A DNA stretch of 64,000 nucleotides from Paenibacillus sp. Soil766 (GCF_001428105.1 NZ_LMSJ01000009.1:62001-126000); one strand, 5' to 3'; positions 53,504-62,272 are shown, counted from the first letter of the stretch. The notes: a model not told the origin generated them from the sequence alone. Translations and numbers: made by a program.

Positions 53504-56500
53504 ATGAGAAAAGTGGATGTGAAAGAAAAGGCAAGGACGCGAGAACTCCGAGTTCTTGAACAGTGGAAACGTAATGATACTTTCCGTAAATCAATTGAAA
53601 ACAGGGAGGGTCAACCCAACTTTGTTTTCTATGAAGGCCCCCCAACTGCGAACGGTGAACCGCATATCGGACATGTATTGGGACGTGTGATCAAAGATTT
53701 CATCGGTCGCTACAAAACTATGGCAGGCTACCGTGTCATACGCAAAGCGGGTTGGGATACACATGGACTTCCTGTCGAGCTTGGCGTAGAGAAAAAGCTT
53801 GGTATTTCTGGCAAACAAGAAATTGAATCCTATGGGGTTGCCAAGTTCGTGGAAGCGTGTAAGCGCAGCGTTTTCGAATATGAGAAGCAGTGGCGTGACA
53901 TGACCGAAGCGATTGCTTACTGGACGGATATGGAGAACCCTTATGTCACACTAACTAATGATTATATCGAAAGTGTTTGGCACATTTTATCTACCATTCA
54001 TACGAAAGGACTGTTGTACAAAGGGCATCGCGTAAGCCCGTACTGTCCTGATTGTCAAACAACACTCAGCTCACACGAAGTAGCTCAAGGCTATGAAGAT
54101 GTGAAAGATTTGAGTGCTACTGTGAAATTCACAAATAAGAACGCAGATGAACATTTTCTTGCATGGACGACGACACCATGGACATTGCCTGCCAATGTTG
54201 CTTTAGCTGTAAATAAAAATGTGGACTATGTCAAAGTCAAACAACATGGTGAAGTTTACATTGTAGCAAGCAACCTTGTTGATAGGGTCATCAAAGGGGA
54301 GTATGAGCTCCTATCCATGCATAAAGGATCTGAATTTGTGGGAACACCTTATGTGGCACCTTTTGGTTATGTAGATGTGACGAAAGGTCATATCATCGTA
54401 GACGCTGACTATGTTAGCGACAGCAGTGGCACGGGGATCGTCCATATTGCGCCAGCTCATGGTGAAGATGATTATCGCACAGTACGCCAGCATGAATTGG
54501 ATTTCGTGCATGTTGTTGATGCGAAAGGTCGTTACGTGGATCAGATTTCAGATTTTGCCGGTCGTTTTGTGAAGGATTGTGATATCGATATCGTAAAAAA
54601 CTTATCTGAACGTGGTCTGTTGTTTAGCAAGGAACGTTATGAGCATAGTTATCCATTTTGCTGGCGCTGTAAATCACCGCTTCTCTATTACGCGACCGAG
54701 AGTTGGTTCATCCAAACAACAGTAATTAAAGATCAGCTAATCGCGAACAATAGCACAATCACTTGGTATCCTTCTCATCTGCAAGAAGGTCGGTTCGGGA
54801 AATTCTTAGAAGAACTCGTTGATTGGAATATCAGTAGAAATCGCTATTGGGGTACTCCGCTGAATGTTTGGATTTGCGAGGATTGCAATGAGGAATATGC
54901 ACCTCACAGTCATAAGGATCTTCGTGATCGAGCGACCGATCCGATAGAGGGAAATCTTGAATTGCATAAGCCTTACGTGGATCAAGTGAAGCTGCGCTGC
55001 GCTTGCGGTGGTACCATGCATAGAACCTCAGAAGTCATTGACGTCTGGTTCGATAGCGGCTCCATGCCATTTGCCCAATACCATCAACCATTTGAACACA
55101 AGGAACAGTTTCAAGAGCAGTATCCCGCGGATATGATCTGCGAGGGGATTGATCAGACGCGCGGCTGGTTTTTCAGCTTGCTGGCGGTCTCAACCCTTTA
55201 TAATGGGCAAATCCCTTATAAAGCCGTATTATCGACGGGGCATGTACTGGATGAGAATGGACAGAAAATGTCTAAGAGTAAGGGCAACGGGATTGATCCG
55301 TGGGAAATCATTAACGAATTTGGGACAGATGCGTTCCGATGGGCGTTGCTATCTGATAGTGCACCTTGGAGCAGCAAGAAATTCTCTAAGCAAATTGTCG
55401 CCGAGGCAAAATCTAAAGTTATTGATACGATCAACAACACACATGCTTTCTATGCGTTGTATGCACAAATAGATCAGTATGAACCAGAAGACTATCCGCA
55501 GATAACCTCCGTGAATGTGTTAGATCGATGGATTATGTCTAGGTTAAACAGCACCTTGCACCATGTAGTAAAAGGACTAGAAGTCAACGATTTCTTGAAC
55601 CCCGCGAAGCAAATTGAAGCTTTCGTAGATGAACTTAGCAATTGGTATATCAGACGTTCGCGAGATCGGTTCTGGGGAAGTGAATGGACAGATGATAAAA
55701 TTGCAGCTTATCAAACTTTACGTCATGTTTTGCTAACACTATCACAAATGATTGCTCCTTATACTCCGCTAATTGCGGATGATCTATATGCGAATTTGGG
55801 AGGCAAGGGGAGTGTACATCTGACCGATTATCCGAAATTGGATGAGACATTACACGATGTATCGTTAGAGAAAGAGATGGAATCCGTAAGGCAAATCGTG
55901 GAATTGGCCCGCAATATTCGAAATGAAACGGGAATTAAGACACGGATGCCGCTATCGGAGTTATTCGTTTCGTTTGATAGTGAGTGTAACATTGGAGGAT
56001 TCGAAGATATCATCCAAGATGAGATCAATGTGAAATCGATCCAAATCGTGTCTAGTGATGTCAGCTTCGTTCGTTTCACGCTTAAGTTAAACTTGAAAGC
56101 AGCAGGTAAAAAGTTCGGCAAATTAGTGGGACCGGTGCAAGCTCTGTTAAAGCAGCTATCTGCGGTAGAGGCAAAAGCTGTGATTGACAATGGCTTCCTG
56201 GATACGAAGCTCGATGGGGAAAACCTGCATATCTTGCTCGAGGATTTACTTATTGAGAAACAAGCGAATGAAGGTTACTCCTCAGCATCGGGTTACCAAA
56301 TGACGGTTGCCTTAAACACAATCATGACGGAAGAGTTAGAACAGGAAGGGTTAGTTAGAGAGGTCATTCGAGCTATTCAAGATTACCGCAAAAAGATAAG
56401 ACTTCCGATCGAAAAACGCATCGATCTTGTTCTAGATGTTGATGTACAATTACTAGCTGCTTTAGAACGATTTGACCACATTTTACAAGAACATGTATTA

Positions 56501-56587
56501 TTGAAAAGTGTTCGATATGCTGCGGAATCCAATATGGAAACCGTATCGTATGGGGAAGGCACGTTCCGTTTACTTATCATGGAATAG
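53504..56587 (+). CDS. ileS: Isoleucyl-tRNA synthetase, long (type 2) form
   Basis: A class I synthetase of about 1027 residues that charges tRNA-Ile in the cytosol. The HIGH motif is in PPTANGEPHIGH (54-57), the CP1 editing domain follows (about 185-390), then KMSKSKGN (about 590) and an anticodon-binding domain. Length and the N-terminal sequence fit the eukaryote-like IleRS2 clade, which is less sensitive to mupirocin. The HIGH motif is canonical. The ATG at 53504 is better spaced from GAGAGG than the ATG at 53495. Control is by the T-box leader. Confidence 0.95.
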   Translation: MRKVDVKEKARTRELRVLEQWKRNDTFRKSIENREGQPNFVFYEGPPTANGEPHIGHVLGRVIKDFIGRYKTMAGYRVIRKAGWDTHGLPVELGVEKKLGISGKQEIESYGVAKFVEACKRSVFEYEKQWRDMTEAIAYWTDMENPYVTLTNDYIESVWHILSTIHTKGLLYKGHRVSPYCPDCQTTLSSHEVAQGYEDVKDLSATVKFTNKNADEHFLAWTTTPWTLPANVALAVNKNVDYVKVKQHGEVYIVASNLVDRVIKGEYELLSMHKGSEFVGTPYVAPFGYVDVTKGHIIVDADYVSDSSGTGIVHIAPAHGEDDYRTVRQHELDFVHVVDAKGRYVDQISDFAGRFVKDCDIDIVKNLSERGLLFSKERYEHSYPFCWRCKSPLLYYATESWFIQTTVIKDQLIANNSTITWYPSHLQEGRFGKFLEELVDWNISRNRYWGTPLNVWICEDCNEEYAPHSHKDLRDRATDPIEGNLELHKPYVDQVKLRCACGGTMHRTSEVIDVWFDSGSMPFAQYHQPFEHKEQFQEQYPADMICEGIDQTRGWFFSLLAVSTLYNGQIPYKAVLSTGHVLDENGQKMSKSKGNGIDPWEIINEFGTDAFRWALLSDSAPWSSKKFSKQIVAEAKSKVIDTINNTHAFYALYAQIDQYEPEDYPQITSVNVLDRWIMSRLNSTLHHVVKGLEVNDFLNPAKQIEAFVDELSNWYIRRSRDRFWGSEWTDDKIAAYQTLRHVLLTLSQMIAPYTPLIADDLYANLGGKGSVHLTDYPKLDETLHDVSLEKEMESVRQIVELARNIRNETGIKTRMPLSELFVSFDSECNIGGFEDIIQDEINVKSIQIVSSDVSFVRFTLKLNLKAAGKKFGKLVGPVQALLKQLSAVEAKAVIDNGFLDTKLDGENLHILLEDLLIEKQANEGYSSASGYQMTVALNTIMTEELEQEGLVREVIRAIQDYRKKIRLPIEKRIDLVLDVDVQLLAALERFDHILQEHVLLKSVRYAAESNMETVSYGEGTFRLLIME

Positions 56588-56649
56588 TAACATTTCCACT
56601 TCACCTACAATATGATGGGTCTAGACATATACTCAATTGAGGTGAGCGA

Positions 56650-57093
56650 ATGGCAGTCGTAAAAGCTAGAAAGCAGGATATCGATATGTTGGCAAGGTTG
56701 CTTCGAGCTGAAGCTGAAACCGAAGGCGAAAACGGTATGCTTCTTGTTGGCAATGTTGGGATTAATCGAATAAGAGCGAATTGCTCTGATTTCAAAAATC
56801 TCCGAACAATTCCCCAAATGATCAATCAACCGCATGCATTTGAAGCGTTGCAGCACGGTTTGTACTATCAGAACGCAAGAGAAAGAGAGCGTCGCCTAGC
56901 ACAAAGAGCTGTAAATGGAGAGCGGATTTGGCCAGCTAAATTTTCACTTTGGTATTTTCGGCCGGGAACGTTCGATAATCCTGGACCATGTCCGGATACC
57001 TGGTATAATCAGCCGAAAGCAGGCCGCTACAAGAAGCACTGTTTTTATGAGCCAACACCCAAAGAATGTCAAAATGTCTACAATACGTTTTAA
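56650..57093 (+). CDS. SleB/CwlJ-type spore cortex hydrolase
   Basis: A 147-residue Hydrolase_2-domain protein. It opens with LARLLRAEAETEGENGMLLVGNVGINRIRANCSDF, containing the catalytic Glu, and ends with CPDTWYNQPKAGRYKKHCFYEPT. There is no signal peptide, as in CwlJ, which is a coat-localised enzyme that degrades cortex during germination. GAGGTGAG precedes the ATG. It is monocistronic; the spore role is inferred from family and from the ger genes elsewhere in the window. Confidence 0.88.
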   Translation: MAVVKARKQDIDMLARLLRAEAETEGENGMLLVGNVGINRIRANCSDFKNLRTIPQMINQPHAFEALQHGLYYQNARERERRLAQRAVNGERIWPAKFSLWYFRPGTFDNPGPCPDTWYNQPKAGRYKKHCFYEPTPKECQNVYNTF

Positions 57094-57121
57094 GATTACA
57101 ACAAAATCGTTCCATATGAAG

Positions 57122-57152
57122 AAAGAGCTGCCCATGGACAGCTCTTTACTTG
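57122..57152. terminator. Bidirectional terminator
   Basis: AAAGAGCTG (57122-57130), loop CCCATGGA, CAGCTCTTT (57139-57147), then TACTTGTTTT, between convergent genes. Confidence 0.8.
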
Positions 57153-57154
57153 TT

Positions 57155-58249
57155 TTACTTATTATTTAATTGATTTTGTTCCGCCAGATAACCTGGATTA
57201 TCATAAGCACCACCAGGATCAATGTCGGTCACACCTTCCCAAATATTCGCCACATCAACCTGATCCGGATGTTCAAAAATAAGGAGCCCAGAAGGCAGTC
57301 TTCTTTCGCCATAACGGCTGGATGGATGCGTAACTAGATCGCTTCCGACGACCATTTCAGAGGAAGCACCTCCGTCTAAGAAACCGGCATTAACACAACC
57401 TTCTTTCAATAAAAGGTCTTGAACATCTTTTAAAGAAGCGCCAATACTTTTGGACTGACGTCCATCAATGACGATCATAATGATAACACCATCTGCGCGT
57501 TGCCCAATGGCTGTCCGCGGGTTAAGACCATCACCGACGATGGGGAGTGCTTTGCCATTCGCAATGATGCGCGGATAGAAAGAAACGGCGTCAGTTACAT
57601 GCAAGGCTAATAGCTCATCAATCGAGTATTTTCCAATAATTAATTTACCTGTATGGTCAAACGCGACGACTTGTTGAGGTACAGTGCCATCTACGCTCGT
57701 ATACAAAATCTTACCTCCAGACATAATAACCCCAATAGGAGCAAAGCCGTTGCCCAATCCTTGAGGGTCGTCGAAACCTCCACCATTTACACCTGCAAGT
57801 GCTCCTGTACGCTTCACCATTGAACTAATTGTTTCGCCTTGACCTACTTTACTTGGAACAACTACTCGAATTGCTCTAGGATCATATACAACCATTTTTT
57901 TGCCGACCCAGCCGCGTCCAGCGATATCTTCGACATCAATAATCTTCCCATCCTGTTTCTGTATCGTGATCGCATTCAAATCCTGCTTCTCAATCGAGTT
58001 ATTTTCACTCATTTGCATGACATCATGAATCATTTCATCTCGCTTCTTCACACCTACAAAAATCCATGCCCACTCCCGATGCTGGGTAGCAATAAAAGTG
58101 TCCGCAAGGAACAGGCGGATTTTCGATCCTGGTGGGGTTAAGAACAGAAAGCTTACAGATAGAAATACAAATATCATACAAATGAATAAGGAACGTTTTA
58201 GCCAGCTCACGCTTTGCTCTTGTTTGTAATTAATTCCCGCTAGCTTCAT
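57155..58249 (-). CDS. Phosphodiester glycosidase (NAGPA-domain) family exported protein
   Basis: A 364-residue protein with one N-terminal transmembrane anchor (RSLFICMIFVFLSVSFLFL, about 20-40) and an extracellular NAGPA domain. Conserved parts are GALAGVNGGGFDDPQGLGNG, YPRIIANGKALPIVGDGLNPRTAIGQRADG and AGFLDGGASSEMVV. Homologues remove capping sugar phosphates; in Bacillus, YngK/YjcM-like or teichoic-acid related roles have been proposed for the fold, but the substrate here is unknown. The gene is monocistronic. The ATG at 58249 has no strong ribosome site; GCGGG lies upstream. Confidence 0.85.
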   Translation of the reverse strand: MKLAGINYKQEQSVSWLKRSLFICMIFVFLSVSFLFLTPPGSKIRLFLADTFIATQHREWAWIFVGVKKRDEMIHDVMQMSENNSIEKQDLNAITIQKQDGKIIDVEDIAGRGWVGKKMVVYDPRAIRVVVPSKVGQGETISSMVKRTGALAGVNGGGFDDPQGLGNGFAPIGVIMSGGKILYTSVDGTVPQQVVAFDHTGKLIIGKYSIDELLALHVTDAVSFYPRIIANGKALPIVGDGLNPRTAIGQRADGVIIMIVIDGRQSKSIGASLKDVQDLLLKEGCVNAGFLDGGASSEMVVGSDLVTHPSSRYGERRLPSGLLIFEHPDQVDVANIWEGVTDIDPGGAYDNPGYLAEQNQLNNK

Positions 58250-58395
58250 GATAGTAAGTGCCTACTTTCTAGAAAATTTGTACACGGCGCATAGTTCTAA
58301 GTATACATAAGGAACCTCTAGCAAAGATGAACATAAGCTTAAAATCCACGATTTTCAGTGGTGTAAATAGAACCAATCCTGCAAATAAATAGGAG

Positions 58396-58424
58396 TTGAC
58401 ACACTACCTACTAAAAGGTAGAAT
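58396..58424 (+). promoter_or_regulatory. Promoter of tetR with operator O1
   Basis: TTGACA (58396-58401), 17 bases, TAGAAT (58419-58424). The operator CTACCTACTAAAAGGTAG (58404-58421) fills the spacer and touches the -10. The expected start site, about 7 bases after the -10, coincides with the ATG at 58431, so the mRNA is probably leaderless. Confidence 0.8.
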
Positions 58425-58430
58425 AACGAC

Positions 58431-59009
58431 ATGACCAAAACCAACAACAACAAAAACACGTCAGAACTTATTCTAGACACTGCGCAAGCGATAGTTCAGC
58501 AGTATGGGTTTAACGGATTCAGTTATTCGCATATTGCGGAAAAAGTAGGCATACGAAATGCCAGTATTCATTACTACTTCCCGAATAAGGAGGATTTGGG
58601 AGAAGCTCTGATTAAACGTTATCTCAGAAATTTCCAACAATTTGTTGCTGGAATCGATGCCGAGATACCGAACAATCTAGAGAAGTTACGCAAATTCATC
58701 TTACTCTATAGTGGACCTGTTCAAGATTATTGCGCTTGTCTAAGTGTCATGCTATCGACTGACTTGGCTACATTATCAGGCAAAGTGCAGGTCGGGTTAT
58801 CACAGTTTTTCACAGCCAATCTAGCTTGGTTGGAACGCGTGTTAGATGAGGGGCGGCGTGAAGGACAATTGAGTTTTGAAGGCGCCGCGGATGTTCAAGC
58901 TCACCAATTTCTGGCTGCGCTTCAAGGTGCACAATTATTGTCAAGAAGTTTTCATGATATAAGCAAGTATGAAAAGATAACAGAAGGCTTAATATCCGCT
59001 TTAGCTTGA
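58431..59009 (+). CDS. TetR/AcrR-family repressor
   Basis: A 192-residue repressor. The N-terminal HTH is FSYSHIAEKVGIRNASIHYYFPNKEDLGEAL. The C-terminal ligand domain (about 70-190) includes two adjacent Cys-containing positions in VQDYCACLSVML, which could sense electrophiles. There is no ribosome site before the ATG; the promoter predicts a leaderless transcript. It heads a regulon defined by three related operators at 58404, 59041 and 60824. The next genes are quinone or flavin oxidoreductases, so the inducer is probably a reactive or aromatic compound. Confidence 0.92.
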   Translation: MTKTNNNKNTSELILDTAQAIVQQYGFNGFSYSHIAEKVGIRNASIHYYFPNKEDLGEALIKRYLRNFQQFVAGIDAEIPNNLEKLRKFILLYSGPVQDYCACLSVMLSTDLATLSGKVQVGLSQFFTANLAWLERVLDEGRREGQLSFEGAADVQAHQFLAALQGAQLLSRSFHDISKYEKITEGLISALA

Positions 59010-59040
59010 AAAAGAAGGCGGATTATTTTTCGAGTCATAC

Positions 59041-59058
59041 CTACCTTTTAGTAGGTAG
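59041..59058 (+). promoter_or_regulatory. TetR operator O2
   Basis: CTACCTTTTAGTAGGTAG is the exact reverse complement of O1. A TAGAAT that could act as -10 overlaps its end (59056-59061). It lies 28 bases before the SDR gene. Confidence 0.8.
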
Positions 59059-59085
59059 AATATCAACTATAGAAGAGATGTAAAT

Positions 59086-59831
59086 ATGAGTTTTCAAAAT
59101 AAGGTAGTCGTCATTACAGGTGCAAGTAGTGGTATTGGAAAGGCAGTTGCTAGACTTGCGAAACAAGGAGCATTCGTCGTCATTAGTGGCCGCCGTGAAC
59201 ATGCGCTGGAAGAGGTTGCAAGAGAAATCGATTCTACAGGTGCACGAGTGGCCTATGTTATTGGCGATATTTCAGATCCCCAAGTTGCTGAGCGTTTAAT
59301 CCAGGAAGGACTTTCCCGTTTTGGGAGAATCGACACGACACCCTAGAGAATAATGCCGGTATCTTTATATCAAAACCGTTTACGGATTACACAGATGAGG
59401 ATTTCAGCTCAGTGATGTCTAGTAATATGACAGGATTCTTCCATGTAACCCAGCGGGCACTGATCGAAATGATGAAGAATGGCTCAGGCCATATCGTTAA
59501 CATTACAGCAAGTGGAGTCGCGGAACAGCCGCTCAAATCTGTACCAGCTGTACTTGCCGCGTTATCCAAAGGTGGCTTGAACACGGCAACGAAATCTCTA
59601 GCGATTGAGTATGCAGACAAAGGCATTCGGGTGAATGCAGTTGCGCCTGGGGTAATTAGAACGCCTATGCATGCGGTTGAGTCCTATGATTTCTTATCGA
59701 AAGTTCATCCTGTGGGTCGAATGGGTGAAGTGCAAGATATTGTTGACTCGATTGTGTATTTGGAGTCCGCAAACTTCGTAACCGGAGAAATTCTACATGT
59801 CGATGGTGGTCAAAACGCTGGTCAATGGTAA
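59086..59831 (+). pseudogene. SDR oxidoreductase, frameshifted by a 5-bp duplication
   Basis: A short-chain dehydrogenase interrupted by a frameshift. The first part (59086-59346) has the cofactor motif ITGASSGIGKAVA; the second frame (from about 59338 to 59831) begins LENNAGIF and has MSSNMTGFFHVTQRALIEM and VTGEILHVDGGQNAGQW. At 59331-59340 CGACA occurs twice; removing one copy restores IDTLENNAG and a full protein of about 247 residues. The usual YxxxK Tyr position is Ala (VPAVLAALSKGGLNTATK), as in a divergent subfamily. It is either a pseudogene, a phase-variable gene or a sequencing error. O2 lies upstream. Confidence 0.85.
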
Positions 59832-59877
59832 GCATATCATTTTTAGCAAGTACAACTTAAGTAAGGAGGTGAGAAAC

Positions 59878-60210
59878 ATGTTGTATGAACTGCGAATTTA
59901 TCATGTTAATCCTGGCAAAATGCAGGCTCTTCATGAGAGATTCAGAGATCATGTGATCGATTTATTTTCGAAACATGGCATGAAGATTACGCATTATTGG
60001 GAAGCCATCCATGAATTAAATAACCGGCTCTATTATGTTGAGCATGACAATATGGAAAGTCGCAATCTAAATTACGAACGTTTCCGAAACGATCCAGAAT
60101 GGATTGAAGTGAAACGGATTTCAGAAATGTATGGGCCTTTGCTTAACAATCAGGAAAGTATATTTATGAAAAACGCAGCCTTTTCGAGAACAAATAAAAC
60201 AGGACAGTAA
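59878..60210 (+). CDS. NIPSNAP family protein
   Basis: A 110-residue protein with the NIPSNAP dimeric alpha/beta-barrel fold, opening MLYELRIYHVNPGKMQALHERFRDH and containing KHGMKITHYWEAI. Members are often encoded beside oxidoreductases for aromatic or halogenated compounds; the role is unknown. The ATG at 59878 has AAGGAGGTG at 59863-59871. It follows the SDR gene in the same direction, without a terminator, so it is probably in the O2-controlled operon. Confidence 0.88.
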   Translation: MLYELRIYHVNPGKMQALHERFRDHVIDLFSKHGMKITHYWEAIHELNNRLYYVEHDNMESRNLNYERFRNDPEWIEVKRISEMYGPLLNNQESIFMKNAAFSRTNKTGQ

Positions 60211-60256
60211 GCTGTCCACAACATAATAATATAATTAGAAATGGAGCAAACTTACT

Positions 60257-60799
60257 ATGAAAACATTAGTCATCATCACTCATCCGAATATCGAGCAATC
60301 CACCTGGAATAAAGCTTGGCTTGAAGCCTTACAAGAACAAGGTGATGTCACAATTCATCAATTATATAAAGAGTATCCAGATGAAAACATTGATGTTGCC
60401 AAAGAACAGAAGCTAATTGAAGCACATGATCGGGTTATTTTCCAATATCCGCTCTATTGGTACAGTACGCCATCCTTACTTAAAAAGTGGTTTGTTACCG
60501 TTCTGCAATATGGCTGGGCTTATGGTCCAGATGGCAGTAAAACAGCAGGCAAACAAATCGGAGTAGCGATTTCAACATATGGCACGGATGCTTCTTATCA
60601 ACCTACAGGTTCTAATCGTTATACACTTCAGGAAATATTACGCCCGATGGAAGCACTTGCCCAATTTATCAGCGCTTCCTATCTGCCTCATTTTGCATTA
60701 AACGATACTTCAACAGTTACCGATGAGCGGTTAGCACAAAGCGCGAAGGACTACATTCATCATCTGCAAACTGTAAAGCCTTCTCTTGTAAACCAATGA
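60257..60799 (+). CDS. NAD(P)H quinone oxidoreductase, flavodoxin-like (KefF/MdaB group)
   Basis: A 180-residue FMN-dependent reductase. Phosphate loop: MKTLVIITHPNIEQSTWNKAW; the conserved segment VIFQYPLYWYSTPSLLKKWFVTVLQYGWAYG marks the Flavodoxin_2 family, which reduces quinones by two electrons. Length is normal. AATGGAGC precedes the ATG. It belongs to the TetR-controlled set and fits a response to quinone-like electrophiles. Confidence 0.9.
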   Translation: MKTLVIITHPNIEQSTWNKAWLEALQEQGDVTIHQLYKEYPDENIDVAKEQKLIEAHDRVIFQYPLYWYSTPSLLKKWFVTVLQYGWAYGPDGSKTAGKQIGVAISTYGTDASYQPTGSNRYTLQEILRPMEALAQFISASYLPHFALNDTSTVTDERLAQSAKDYIHHLQTVKPSLVNQ

Positions 60800-60823
60800 G
60801 TGTTGTCGCAAAGTAACTTTATT

Positions 60824-60841
60824 TTACCTTTTAGTAGATAG
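60824..60841 (+). promoter_or_regulatory. TetR operator O3
   Basis: TTACCTTTTAGTAGATAG matches O2 at 16 of 18 positions. It lies 40 bases before the tautomerase start, suggesting a second promoter under the same repressor. Confidence 0.7.
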
Positions 60842-60881
60842 ATACATGTTGTGGCTAACAATTTCAAGGAGGTCATTATCT

Positions 60882-61115
60882 ATGCCAGTCGTTACGATTA
60901 AAGTAACCCGTGAGGGAAGCACGCCGGAACATCAGTCTGTTACGGCAGAAGAAAAGGCAGCGATTATTAAAGGTGTCAGCGAACTTCTTCTTAACGTGCT
61001 CAACAAGCCATTAGAATCAACTCATGTTATTATTGAGGAAGTCGAATTGGACAATTGGGGATGGGGCGGATTACCAGCACTTGAATACCGCAATCAGCGA
61101 TCCTCTCACAAGTGA
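60882..61115 (+). CDS. Tautomerase family protein (4-oxalocrotonate tautomerase-like)
   Basis: A 77-residue tautomerase. Starting at the ATG at 60882, the second residue is Pro (MPVVTIKVTREG), which becomes the catalytic N-terminal Pro. AAGGAGG is seven to nine bases upstream, and this start fits the family; upstream in-frame ATGs do not. The end reads VIIEEVELDNWGWGGLPALEYR, typical of the group. It is followed directly by the flavin oxidoreductase gene. A role in aromatic-ring or related compound turnover is inferred. Confidence 0.9.
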   Translation: MPVVTIKVTREGSTPEHQSVTAEEKAAIIKGVSELLLNVLNKPLESTHVIIEEVELDNWGWGGLPALEYRNQRSSHK

Positions 61116-61131
61116 TAGGAGGCAGAAGATC

Positions 61132-62217
61132 ATTAATCTGAATACAGCACTTTGCCGCATATTTGAAATTCGTTATCCCCTCTTCCTAGCCGGTATGGCA
61201 GGAGGACCTGGAACCGTTAGCATGACAGCAGCTGTATCCAACGCAGGCGGGTTGGGGACCCTCGGAGCGGCCTATATGGAACCTGAAGCGATCCGTACAG
61301 CTATTCGAGACATTCGTAAGTTAACGAACGCTCCATTCGGCGTTAATTTATTCGTTACTCAGGCTCATGATGACAATGCGAGAACACCGGAAGTTCAACA
61401 GGAACTGAATGTGATGAGAGCTAAACTCGGCATTCCCCAGGTTGTGGCAGAAGAGGTGAAGACACCTGATCATTTTGAGCAACAATTCGCCGTTCTGTTA
61501 GAAGAACGAGTGCCGGTGATCTCTACGGCTTTCGGAGTACTTTCACCTCACATGACAGAGGCAGCTAAAGCGGCTGGGATTCGAATTGTGACGATGGTGA
61601 CAACCGTCGATGAAGCCATTCTTGCTGAACAAGCCGGATGTGACGCGATAGTGGCTCAGGGAAGTGAAGCTGGAGGGCACCGCGGGACATTTGACATTAC
61701 CAATCGACCTATGGGCGCAAACATAGGCACAATGGCGCTAGTGCCGCAAATCGTCGCGCATGTTCAAGTTCCCGTTATTGCAGCGGGAGGGATTATGGAT
61801 GGTCGCGGACTGGTCGCCGCGTTGGTACTCGGGGCACAAGGGATTCAGATGGGGACGCGATTCTTGACTTCGATCGAATCGGGAGCTCATATCGCGTATC
61901 AACATAAACTGCTTGCTAGTACCGAGGAGAGTACAGTGATCACAAATGTATTTTCGGGGCGTCCTGCCAGAGGTATTGCGAACGAATTTATAAAAGTCTG
62001 GGATGGGAATGGGATACAACCACTTCCATTTCCGACTCAAAATACAGCGACAAGAGATATTCGTAATGCGGCGGCTAAACAAGATAATACCGATTATATG
62101 TCTTTGTGGTCAGGGCAAGGCTTGCGTTTGATTACAGCTGGCCAAAGTGCTGAGAGCATCGTGGAGGAAACCATCCAGCAGGCTCAAGCGATTCTCACCC
62201 AAATTAAAAACTCATAA
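61132..62217 (+). CDS. NAD(P)H-dependent flavin oxidoreductase / nitronate monooxygenase
   Basis: An FMN-dependent TIM-barrel enzyme of about 361 residues. Motifs: YPLFLAGMAGGPGT, AVSNAGGLGTLGAAYM, AQGSEAGGHRGTF (catalytic His) and VPVIAAGGIMDGRGLVAALVLGAQGIQMGTRF. It oxidises alkyl nitronates or related compounds. The start is odd: AGGAGG at 61117-61122 is followed by ATC ATT AAT, with no ATG, GTG or TTG at the right distance. Homology begins there (INLNTALCRIFEIRYP), so an ATT start at 61132 is proposed; the alternative ATG at 61024 lies within the tautomerase gene and adds non-family sequence. Confidence 0.85.
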   Translation: MNLNTALCRIFEIRYPLFLAGMAGGPGTVSMTAAVSNAGGLGTLGAAYMEPEAIRTAIRDIRKLTNAPFGVNLFVTQAHDDNARTPEVQQELNVMRAKLGIPQVVAEEVKTPDHFEQQFAVLLEERVPVISTAFGVLSPHMTEAAKAAGIRIVTMVTTVDEAILAEQAGCDAIVAQGSEAGGHRGTFDITNRPMGANIGTMALVPQIVAHVQVPVIAAGGIMDGRGLVAALVLGAQGIQMGTRFLTSIESGAHIAYQHKLLASTEESTVITNVFSGRPARGIANEFIKVWDGNGIQPLPFPTQNTATRDIRNAAAKQDNTDYMSLWSGQGLRLITAGQSAESIVEETIQQAQAILTQIKNS

Positions 62218-62239
62218 GGTTGCAAACGTACCTTTACAG

Positions 62240-62272
62240 GAAATCTGCCCAAGTGGCAGGTTTCTTTTTTTT
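62240..62272 (+). terminator. Terminator after the flavin oxidoreductase gene
   Basis: GAAATCTGCC (62240-62249), loop CAAGT, GGCAGGTTTC (62255-62264), then eight T. Confidence 0.9.
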
